NCBI RefSeq assembly: GCF_023634655.1
Contig: NZ_JAMKMS010000003.1
Location: 62,001 to 126,000, forward strand
Reading direction: 5' to 3'
From: Vibrio methylphosphonaticus
GTDB taxonomy: Bacteria; Pseudomonadota; Gammaproteobacteria; Enterobacterales; Vibrionaceae
Length of the DNA stretch: 64,000 nucleotides
In this document: in pieces, positions 54,610 to 62,159 of the stretch
Layout: every line of letters starts with the position of its first letter
Position numbering within the stretch: the stretch's first letter is position 1
Program-made: the position numbers and the translations under genes
Notes under the pieces: model-generated
The model's input: only the letters and a program-made list of their open reading frames with translations
What the model was told of the DNA's origin: nothing
The model's database searches: none

Positions 54610-55551
54610 CTAAATGAACCGCTGATAAATTTGATTCACCGACGTGGTAAAGGTTTCTACTTCTGAGGGGGTTGGTTTGGCCATCAAGCCATACCTTTGT
54701 AGCACTTCGATAAGTTTCCAAGGCGTGACGGTCTCGTTGCCAACAATTTCGGCATGTCCGGCGTGCACGGTTATTGGCTGGCTTTGCTCAGAACTGTCCA
54801 CTTTATATTTAGTTTGCTCGACGAGTGAGAACACATAGTCGTCTTGAATACACTGTCCATCGGCATTTTGAGTTCGGCATGTATTTAGCTCATCAGTTTT
54901 GATAATAAGGTGACGCTCGAGTTGCGATATCAACTCTCCGGGCGTTTCAATAAAGTCAGCCTGTGGTGGGATATCGAGATATTTAGCGCCAGTCACTGCG
55001 TAACAAATAGCATCTACAACGCCAAGAGAGGCGACTCTCAACCAATTAATTCCGCAATGTGACGCAGCTTCTATACCTTTAAATGGCGTCGATATGGTTG
55101 CGATTTCTAAGGGCTGATGGGTAATACCTTTACCATCTGTACGATGACGAGTAACAGCGCGTCGAGAGATCAGTCCCCCTTGGCTATGCCCTAAAACGGT
55201 AAGTTGTTGTTCGCCTAATGCTGGACTCAGCGTATTAATAGCATCAATCAAATCACCAGAAACGTCATCCAACCGATCCCTATCGTCATATTCAAAACAC
55301 GCCGTCTGTTGACCTAATTCGGCGTAGACTTCCGACAGTGCCCTAAATTGCCCTTCAGACGCAAAGCAGCCATGAACAATCAACACCAGAGGTTCATTTT
55401 GATTCAGTTGTAGAGGCTTGTTTGAGCTTTCGCACGAGCGTACGGTTTTATCGGGAAATAACTGTGATAGATCAACCATCTCCGCTTGAACACTTGAAAT
55501 TGTGCCAACCGCTATTGCAGTGCAAGTCGCCCAACAACACCACTTTTCCAT
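54610..55551 (-). CDS. Exported alpha/beta-hydrolase, lipase-like
   Basis: 313 residues with a signal peptide (about 1-23, SSVQAE). The alpha/beta-hydrolase core shows an oxyanion segment LIVHGCF (near 56) and the nucleophile elbow LGHSQGG (Ser near 125). A likely acid/His part follows, with HAGHAEIVGNETVTPW near 260 supplying the catalytic His. Several cysteines suggest disulfides, in keeping with periplasmic or secreted location. The layout fits triacylglycerol lipases or esterases of the LipA/PGAP1-like type, but the substrate is uncertain. It is a single gene with no partner beside it. Confidence 0.8.
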   Translation of the reverse strand: MEKWCCWATCTAIAVGTISSVQAEMVDLSQLFPDKTVRSCESSNKPLQLNQNEPLVLIVHGCFASEGQFRALSEVYAELGQQTACFEYDDRDRLDDVSGDLIDAINTLSPALGEQQLTVLGHSQGGLISRRAVTRHRTDGKGITHQPLEIATISTPFKGIEAASHCGINWLRVASLGVVDAICYAVTGAKYLDIPPQADFIETPGELISQLERHLIIKTDELNTCRTQNADGQCIQDDYVFSLVEQTKYKVDSSEQSQPITVHAGHAEIVGNETVTPWKLIEVLQRYGLMAKPTPSEVETFTTSVNQIYQRFI

Positions 55552-56087
55552 GCTCCCACTCCTTGGGTTATTTAGTGTAGCAGCACGGTAAACTTAGTCA
55601 CCGGCTTAGTCCACTCCGTCGCTTTGGATTCATCCGTTTAATAACAGGACTCCCGAGGATTGTAGCATGCTTGTTGATAAGTTCGCACCGGTTACTCAAG
55701 ACCACTAAAGCGTTGGATTGGCTTAGTTTAGTGCGTCATTCCTTTGTACTTGTTATGAGTTAAGCCTAAGAATTTCGATAGCTGTAACGTGCCTTTTCTC
55801 TTCGACTATTAAAACTCTCTCTTCAAATAAAAGCGAACAACGGTTTGGTATCATTCCCTAATACGCCCCTTGAAAGGCAAATGATAGCAAAATCCCCTGC
55901 GTATCCAACCAAGTGGGTTCTAACACCTAGAGTTCCGCTTAACTAGCAGATATCAGCAGCAGTCATTGATGGTAAGAAAAAGTGCAACGCATAAAAAAGC
56001 CCTCAACGCGTGTTGAAGGCTGAATCGTTACCTTAATTTTGAACGTGCTCGCTTCGATGACGCGTTGTGTTCAAAGCGATATATTGT
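55552..56087. other. Intergenic gap with the fadBA-operon terminator
   Basis: 536 bases with no supported gene. The left end should hold the hydrolase promoter. The right end holds the terminator hairpin at 55998-56021. The middle shows nothing I can name. Confidence 0.6.
55998..56021 (-). terminator. Terminator after fadA
   Basis: AGCC-x-TCAAC and GTTGA-x-GGCT pair with one internal mismatch around a CGCGT-type loop. The minus strand continues TTTTTT. It lies 66 bases after the fadA stop. Confidence 0.85.
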
Positions 56088-57248
56088 TTACTCTACTCTT
56101 TCGATGATCGTCGCAATACCTTGCCCCATACCAATACACATGGTTGCTAGCCCGTATCGACCACCACGCTGTTCCATAATATTGATAAGGCTACCGACAA
56201 TGCGAGCCCCCGAACATCCTAAAGGATGACCCAGTGAAATCGCACCACCATGCAGGTTCACCTTATCTTCACGCTGCTCCCATAAGCCTAAGTCTTTTAA
56301 ACATGGGATAGCTTGCGCAGCAAAGGCTTCATTCACTTCTGCAAAATCGATATCTGCGATCGTGAGATCTGTTTTTGCTAACGCTTTTTTGGTTGCCGGT
56401 ACGGGTCCATAACCCATAAGCGCGGCTGGTACTCCCGCAGAGGCTGACGAGATAACCCTAGATCTCGGTTTGATGCCAAGCTCGATAGCTTTATCTTCAC
56501 TCATCACCAGCAAACAAGATGCGCCATCAGACAAAGCCGAAGACGTACCCGCCGTTACGGTTCCTCGTGGGTCAAACGCAGGTCGAAGCTTAGATAAAGA
56601 TTCAACCGTCGTTTCCGGGCGAATCACCTCATCATGCTTAACCAAGATTGGTGCACCGCTTTCGTCATGACCCATGGTTGGGACAATCTCGTTATCAAAA
56701 CGACCTTCCAGTGTCGCTTCGTGTGCGAGTCGGTGTGAACGAGCACCCAATTCATCTTGCTCTTCACGCGACACGTTATGCAGTTGCCCAAGCGCTTCCG
56801 CCGTTAACCCCATCATCGCAGAAGCTTGTGCCATATTGCGGTTGTATGGGTTTAGGTTGATGCCTTTTGTCATCGGGATATGACCCATATGCTCAACACC
56901 ACCAACGAGAACAACATCGGCATCACCCGCTTTTATCGAACGCGTCGCCATGTGCAAAGCGTCCATTGAAGATCCACACAAACGGTTCACTGTTGTTGCT
57001 GGTACTTCTTCAGACAACCCAGCTTGAAGTGCTGCGACCTTCGCAAGGTTGACGCCCTGCTCTTCTGTTTGCTGCACACAACCCCAGATCACATCATCAA
57101 TCAAAGTGGATTCAACCTTTGGCTGACGCTTTAGCATGGCGCTCATTAAGTGAGACGAAAGATCATCGGCTCGAACATGTCGAAATACACCATTTTTTGA
57201 ACGCCCCATTGGAGTTCGAATCGCATCTACAATCACTACGTTTTTCAT
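56088..57248 (-). CDS. fadA: FadA-type 3-ketoacyl-CoA thiolase
   Basis: 386 residues, the same length as E. coli FadA (387) and similar throughout. It cleaves 3-ketoacyl-CoA to acetyl-CoA and a shortened acyl-CoA. Nucleophile Cys91 is in [12 protein letters not shown]; the second catalytic set is in [17 protein letters not shown] (His) and MCIGMGQG (Cys near 377). It lies 15 bases after fadB, so the two should form the alpha2-beta2 complex. Vibrionaceae normally carry a housekeeping fadBA elsewhere, and the neighbours here suggest this pair serves a specialised substrate; that is inference. Confidence 0.93.
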   Translation of the reverse strand: MKNVVIVDAIRTPMGRSKNGVFRHVRADDLSSHLMSAMLKRQPKVESTLIDDVIWGCVQQTEEQGVNLAKVAALQAGLSEEVPATTVNRLCGSSMDALHMATRSIKAGDADVVLVGGVEHMGHIPMTKGINLNPYNRNMAQASAMMGLTAEALGQLHNVSREEQDELGARSHRLAHEATLEGRFDNEIVPTMGHDESGAPILVKHDEVIRPETTVESLSKLRPAFDPRGTVTAGTSSALSDGASCLLVMSEDKAIELGIKPRSRVISSASAGVPAALMGYGPVPATKKALAKTDLTIADIDFAEVNEAFAAQAIPCLKDLGLWEQREDKVNLHGGAISLGHPLGCSGARIVGSLINIMEQRGGRYGLATMCIGMGQGIATIIERVE

Positions 57249-57263
57249 ATTTCTTGCTCCAGA

Positions 57264-59417
57264 TTACGCGTAAAAATTACGGTTGAGTTCAACACGGTCA
57301 CGAAGACCTTGAGGGATAGCATATAAAGAACCTAAGTCTTCATATTGTTGGGCAATCTCTAGCAACTTATCTAGACCCATGCTATCCATGTAGTAGAAGA
57401 TTCCGCCACGGAATGCCGGGAATCCAGTGCCGTAGATAAACGCAATATCACCCTCGGCTGCTGATGAAATAATGCCGTCATCTAAACAGCGAATCGCTTC
57501 ATACAGCATCGGTAACATCATTCGCATTGTGATGTCTTGAGGCTCCATTGAGATTGGCGCATCACAAAGGCGTTCAATAAGCGCAGTGGTTTCAAAATGG
57601 TTTTCTGGCTGTAAGCGGCCTTTGCGATCCGCTTTATACAGATAGAAACCCTCTTTTGTTTTTTGTCCTAAACGTCCTTTCGCCACAGATTCCGCGATCA
57701 GATTCGCTTCAGGCTTAGCTAAACGGGTTGGGAACGCTTCGCTCATCACATCAATGCAGTGATCGGCGGTATCTAATCCAATTACATCAAGCAGATGCGC
57801 AGGCCCCATTGGCCAACCAAACCCTTTGCTCATCACTTTGTCGATTTGAGCAATATCACCGCCCGCAACCAACAGTTGGTTGAAAGCCAAGAAGTAAGGC
57901 GTTAGGCAGCGATTAACCAAGAAGCCAGCACAGTCGTTCACCACGATAGGCGTCTTGCCAAGTGCCAGAACATAGTTAACTGCGGTGGCAATGGTTTCCG
58001 GTGATGTTTGCTCACCTTTAATCACTTCAACCAACGGCATGCGATGCACCGGGTTAAAGAAGTGAATGCCACAGAAGTTCTCTGGGTTCTTTAATGAGTG
58101 CGCTAAGCCACTGATCATCAAAGTAGAGGTATTGGAGGCAATCATTGCATTTGGCGCAACCTGCTCAAGCTCAGCTAACACCTTTTCTTTAACGATTGGA
58201 TTCTCAACGACCGCTTCAATCACCAAATCACAGCTGTCTAACGCTGCATTGTGCAAAGTCGGTACGATACGGTTGAGCACTTCACCCATCGCCTCTGGGC
58301 TCTTACGACCGCGAGTGACTTGTTTAGAAAGCAGTTGATTGGCTTCATTTAGCCCTAACGCTAAACCCTGTTTGTTGATGTCTTTGAGCACCACATCCAG
58401 CTTTTTATCCGCGGTAACATAAGCGATACCACCGCCCATGATGCCCGCGCCGACCACCCCCACTTCTTCGGTTTTCTTGCCGCCTTTAGCGTGTTTCTTT
58501 GCCGTCGCTTTTACTGCCATGTCGCTCAGGAAAACATTCACCAAAGCGTCTGCTACACCGCTTGCGACACATTTGATGATTCCCGCCTGCTCAAGCTTTA
58601 AGGCTTCATCGCGAGAACAACGAGCGCTTTGAGAAATCGTGTTCAGAATAATGCCTGGTGCAGGGTAATGTGGACCTGCGACTTTCGCGACCATGCCTTT
58701 AGCTACATTAATCGACATCGCCAGTTCCGCGTCATTCAGAGTCAGTGGCGCTTGTTTTTCTTCATAACGCTGCTGCCAATCAAAGTCACCAGAGATGCAC
58801 GATTCAAGCATGGTTAACGCACTTTCGATTGGGTTTGTCTTACTCGCATCGATCACACCATCAACAACATGATGTTCTAACGCTTGCTTTGCCTTAAAGG
58901 TTTTACCCGTTGTTAGCCATTGCAGTGCCGTATCCACACCTGTGATGCGCGGTAATCGAGTCACCCCACCCCATGCTGGCATAATGCCAAGCTTAACTTC
59001 AGGCAGGCTCATTTTTAGATCAGTCGTCGCAAGACGATAATCCGCAAGCAGTGAAAGCTCGACGCCACCACCAGCCGCGACACCATTAACGATCGCGACT
59101 TTAGGAAGGTTAAGATCTTCGATTCGGTTATAAATGGAGTGCGCCCATGATAAATAATCGGTAATGGCCGCATCACCGTCACTAAACAGAGAGCGAAAGG
59201 CTTTTACATCCGCGCCCGCGCTAAATAACGCTTTGCCTGAACGGATGATCAGACCGGCAGCATCACTGCTTTCAAGTTGCTCGACACAGTTTTCAAGTTC
59301 AATTAATGCCGACTTAGTGAGTGTGTTAACCGAATCAGATTCTGCGTTGAAAACCAATTCAACGATACGATTAGAATCTTCGATAAATGCGAGTTTAAAA
59401 AATTGTCCTGTAAACAT
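57264..59417 (-). CDS. fadB: FadB-type multifunctional enoyl-CoA hydratase/3-hydroxyacyl-CoA dehydrogenase
   Basis: 717 residues, typical of FadB (729). The N-terminal crotonase domain (1 to about 190) has both catalytic glutamates, in VAAGGGVELSLL and MSLPEVKLGIMP. The dehydrogenase domain starts at the NAD loop VGVVGAGIMGGGIAY (near 318) and has the catalytic His region FCGIHFFNPVHRMPLVEVI. Together they hydrate enoyl-CoA and oxidise the 3-hydroxyacyl-CoA. It lies 9 bases after the CoA-transferase gene and before fadA, so all three are probably one operon. Confidence 0.93.
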   Translation of the reverse strand: MFTGQFFKLAFIEDSNRIVELVFNAESDSVNTLTKSALIELENCVEQLESSDAAGLIIRSGKALFSAGADVKAFRSLFSDGDAAITDYLSWAHSIYNRIEDLNLPKVAIVNGVAAGGGVELSLLADYRLATTDLKMSLPEVKLGIMPAWGGVTRLPRITGVDTALQWLTTGKTFKAKQALEHHVVDGVIDASKTNPIESALTMLESCISGDFDWQQRYEEKQAPLTLNDAELAMSINVAKGMVAKVAGPHYPAPGIILNTISQSARCSRDEALKLEQAGIIKCVASGVADALVNVFLSDMAVKATAKKHAKGGKKTEEVGVVGAGIMGGGIAYVTADKKLDVVLKDINKQGLALGLNEANQLLSKQVTRGRKSPEAMGEVLNRIVPTLHNAALDSCDLVIEAVVENPIVKEKVLAELEQVAPNAMIASNTSTLMISGLAHSLKNPENFCGIHFFNPVHRMPLVEVIKGEQTSPETIATAVNYVLALGKTPIVVNDCAGFLVNRCLTPYFLAFNQLLVAGGDIAQIDKVMSKGFGWPMGPAHLLDVIGLDTADHCIDVMSEAFPTRLAKPEANLIAESVAKGRLGQKTKEGFYLYKADRKGRLQPENHFETTALIERLCDAPISMEPQDITMRMMLPMLYEAIRCLDDGIISSAAEGDIAFIYGTGFPAFRGGIFYYMDSMGLDKLLEIAQQYEDLGSLYAIPQGLRDRVELNRNFYA

Positions 59418-59426
59418 AATTACCTC

Positions 59427-60734
59427 CTACTTCACTAAGCCATGTTGTTTTGCTTCAGCCAGTAACGACTCACGAAAATCTGGGTGCGCGATATTCGCTA
59501 ACGCATGAACGCGTTCAGAGACCGTCATGCCACGCAGATTCACTGAGCCGTATTCCGTCGCCACAATATGTACATCGTTACGAGGCGTGGTAATCGGCGT
59601 GCCTACTGGTAATGACAAACGAATATTCGACTCTAAACCATCTTTACCTTCACGCGTTGCTGCCAAGGCTAAGATGCTGACGCCGTTTTTCGCCATGTTT
59701 GCTGCTCGTACGAAATCTAATTGACCACCTGAACCTGAAATTTGGCTAAAACCCGCCCCTTCAGAAGCAACTTGACCCACAAGGTCAATCATCAAACACG
59801 TATTAATGGAGACAAAATTATCGTTCTTCGCGACTTCATACGGGTTAACGACTTCGCTCATTGAACCCATCTCAATGTCTGGATTGTTGTGCAGAAAGTC
59901 CATGACCTCTTGCGGGCCTGCCGCGAATGCCGCGACGATCTTGTTTGGCATGTGATTCTTTTTAGTGCCAGACACCGCACCGGCTTTACACATCTCCATG
60001 AGAGATTCCGTAAACATCTCTGTATGAACACCTAAATCTTTACGGTCACGAAGCGCCATGCCCATCGCATTGGAAATAGTTCCAATACCAATTTGTACCG
60101 TCATTCCATCTTTGATGTATGGGCTAACGTGTTTTGCAATTTCGGTCTCAAGCTCCGAAGGCTGGCCAGCTTTAGGTGACGCGATACTATGATGGCCTTC
60201 GACTAATGCGTCCGCACGATCGACATGCACGATATTGTCTTCATTGCCGATAAAAGGTTGCTGTTCATTAACAACAAAAATCACTTTAGAAGCATGTTTC
60301 AGCGCCACCTTCGTTGCTACGCCGCCGCACGCACCTAAGCTCACAAAACCGTCTTCATTCGGTGGTGTCACTTCAACAACAACCGTATTTGGCTGCAGTT
60401 TTTCAAAAATATTTTCAAAATTAGAGAAATGAAAGTTCGTCACCTCTACGTTGCCGGTGCTTTGCAGCTTTCTTTCTATTGTCCCCATGAAGAGACTGAT
60501 ATGTTTGAAGTTTTCTCGATACTGAGGCTTCAAAAATTCGAAAGGAGTCGTCATCAAACCCGTGTAGATTTCACAATCACTGAATAGGTCGAGGTGTTTA
60601 TCCAACTCCTTTAGAAAAACAACTGGAATGGACAGTAAGCCACCTGCCCAGATTTTGTCACCTGATGCGAGTTTGCCTACCGCAGACTCTAACGAGAATA
60701 GTTTTTCGCTATGGATCTCTTGCCAATTATTCAT
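59427..60734 (-). CDS. Acetyl-CoA hydrolase/CoA-transferase family protein (4-hydroxybutyrate/butyryl CoA-transferase type)
   Basis: 435 residues, the length of the 4-hydroxybutyrate or butyryl-CoA:acetate CoA-transferases. The likely catalytic Glu is in VHTEMFTES (Glu239 or Glu243). The CoA-binding GIGTISNAM (near 216) and the C-terminal EYGSVNLRG are also typical. It would load a free acid with CoA from acetyl-CoA or another donor, which then enters FadB/FadA. This replaces an acyl-CoA ligase. First gene of the minus-strand operon; its promoter shares the intergenic region with the AraC gene. Confidence 0.87.
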   Translation of the reverse strand: MNNWQEIHSEKLFSLESAVGKLASGDKIWAGGLLSIPVVFLKELDKHLDLFSDCEIYTGLMTTPFEFLKPQYRENFKHISLFMGTIERKLQSTGNVEVTNFHFSNFENIFEKLQPNTVVVEVTPPNEDGFVSLGACGGVATKVALKHASKVIFVVNEQQPFIGNEDNIVHVDRADALVEGHHSIASPKAGQPSELETEIAKHVSPYIKDGMTVQIGIGTISNAMGMALRDRKDLGVHTEMFTESLMEMCKAGAVSGTKKNHMPNKIVAAFAAGPQEVMDFLHNNPDIEMGSMSEVVNPYEVAKNDNFVSINTCLMIDLVGQVASEGAGFSQISGSGGQLDFVRAANMAKNGVSILALAATREGKDGLESNIRLSLPVGTPITTPRNDVHIVATEYGSVNLRGMTVSERVHALANIAHPDFRESLLAEAKQHGLVK

Positions 60735-60881
60735 TATGTAGTTCTCATTATACTTTGCATAACAGGCTAAATTTTGAAAATTTCTTTTCCATTAAAACCA
60801 AAACTTGTATGTTATGCATGAACGCTGGGTATAGGTAAATATCCTTTTCACGGTATTCAGAATACAATTTCCCCAGGCTTT

Positions 60882-60905
60882 AACTTTGCATTTTAGGACA
60901 AGAAA
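60882..60905. promoter_or_regulatory. Shared operator, copy 1 (upstream of the AraC gene and the CoA-transferase operon)
   Basis: AACTTTGCATTTTAGGACAA at 60882-60901 recurs at 62054-62073 in opposite orientation with one mismatch. A second GGACAA lies 21 bases downstream (60917-60922), two helical turns on, in the context TCTGGACAATTAATCAC. Such same-face direct half-sites are the usual AraC-family arrangement. A perfect GTATTC-A-GAATAC palindrome lies just to the left (60853-60865). Confidence 0.7.
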
Positions 60906-60971
60906 TTCACTATTCTGGACAATTAATCACTTTGTGTTTTTGATCACATCTCAGCTTTATAAGGTCATATA

Positions 60972-62000
60972 ATGACATTGGAACAACGCTTTCATAACTC
61001 CCTTTCGGTTCACGCAGGTTGGCAAGCCTTGCTCGCTTTAACAGCAAAAGAGCATCAAGTGGAGAGCCATTTTTTCCCGCCGAAGCGTAAGAATTCAGAT
61101 GGTCGATTGCATTTTCATGACCTTCGAGAAGAGTTAGTAAAACTGTGTGAATATACCGATGATGAGCTGATCCCCGTAAGAGCCGCGAAGCACGTTACTC
61201 CCTTAACCTTTGGCAGTTACTCTTTAGCACTATGGACCGCTCCAAACCTAGAGGCGATGCTAAAAACCGCGGCTGAATTCTCGTTCATTATTGCGTCACC
61301 TATCCGACTTCAATATAGAGAAAATAAACAAGGTAGCGCAGAGTTGTGGGTACTCAACAGCGAGCCTTTCAGCCAAGAAAGCCATGTCACCTACCTTGGC
61401 GTAACAATGCTGATCGCCACACTCATTTTTATCATCAAGCATGTGATTCTCAGCGAAGACATCGATGTGAGCGTCAAACTGATTGAGCATAAATTCTCTC
61501 CCGATCGCACAGAACAACTTGAGCAGTTAACTGGAGCAAAAATTACCGCCGGACACCCTATAAGAAAGATCGCTATCGATAAAAAGCATCTGCATAAACC
61601 TTTAGATAATTACGATGAGGGGATCTATTTTTCGGCACTGAATCTCCTGAGAAAAGACGCGGAGTCCTTAAAGAAAGGCGACCTGATTCTCCAGATCTAC
61701 AATGCGCTCAATCAAGCGAATAACTTGGAGAATGTTTCGGGTGAGAGCCTTGCTCAATCGCTCAATATGAACATCCGAACGTTGAATAGAAGGCTTGCTG
61801 AGCTCAACACGAACTATCGAGGCGTAGTCGAAAAATACAAGTTAGAAAAAGCACTGCACCTGTTAGAAGATCAACATATCAACATGACCGAGATTGCCTA
61901 CCAACTCGGCTTTGCTGATTTGAGCACTTTCTCACGTGCTTTTAAAAGATGGACGGGGCTAAGTCCTATAAAATTAAGGCGAAGTCAGAATATCACCTAG
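60972..62000 (+). CDS. AraC-family transcriptional regulator
   Basis: 342 residues. The N-terminal about 200 residues look like the arabinose-binding-like domain of the OruR/ArgR type (PF12625 style: HVTPLTFGSYSLALWTAPNLEAML). The C-terminal two-helix-turn-helix domain spans about 245-335 (SGESLAQSLNMNIRTLNRRLAEL and MTEIAYQLGFADLSTFSRAFKRWTGLSPIKLRR). It lies between the minus-strand fadBA/CoA-transferase operon and the plus-strand ene-reductase, and both flanks carry the same 20-base element. It is therefore the probable activator of both units, with the substrate or its CoA ester as likely inducer (inferred). Confidence 0.92.
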   Translation: MTLEQRFHNSLSVHAGWQALLALTAKEHQVESHFFPPKRKNSDGRLHFHDLREELVKLCEYTDDELIPVRAAKHVTPLTFGSYSLALWTAPNLEAMLKTAAEFSFIIASPIRLQYRENKQGSAELWVLNSEPFSQESHVTYLGVTMLIATLIFIIKHVILSEDIDVSVKLIEHKFSPDRTEQLEQLTGAKITAGHPIRKIAIDKKHLHKPLDNYDEGIYFSALNLLRKDAESLKKGDLILQIYNALNQANNLENVSGESLAQSLNMNIRTLNRRLAELNTNYRGVVEKYKLEKALHLLEDQHINMTEIAYQLGFADLSTFSRAFKRWTGLSPIKLRRSQNIT

Positions 62001-62053
62001 CTAAAGACTGATCTAAATCAACGTTACTTTCGATGGCATATTCGGCAAAACTT

Positions 62054-62073
62054 TTGTCCTAAAGTGCAAAGTT
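62054..62073. promoter_or_regulatory. Shared operator, copy 2 (upstream of the ene-reductase)
   Basis: TTGTCCTAAAGTGCAAAGTT is the reverse complement of copy 1 with one substitution (19 of 20 match). It lies 86 bases before the ene-reductase ATG. It is oriented away from that gene, while copy 1 points toward the AraC gene. Confidence 0.7.
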
Positions 62074-62159
62074 AGCACGTTCATCCCTTGCTTTAATATC
62101 ACCAGTACTTGCTTTGGTTAACACCCAATGCATTCAATTATTGGAGATTAGATTAGATT

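Noticed and set aside
56088..59417. Classical FadR-controlled fadBA operon
   Set aside because: No FadR-type site was seen in the promoter region, and the CoA-transferase/AraC context with its own repeated operator points to other control.
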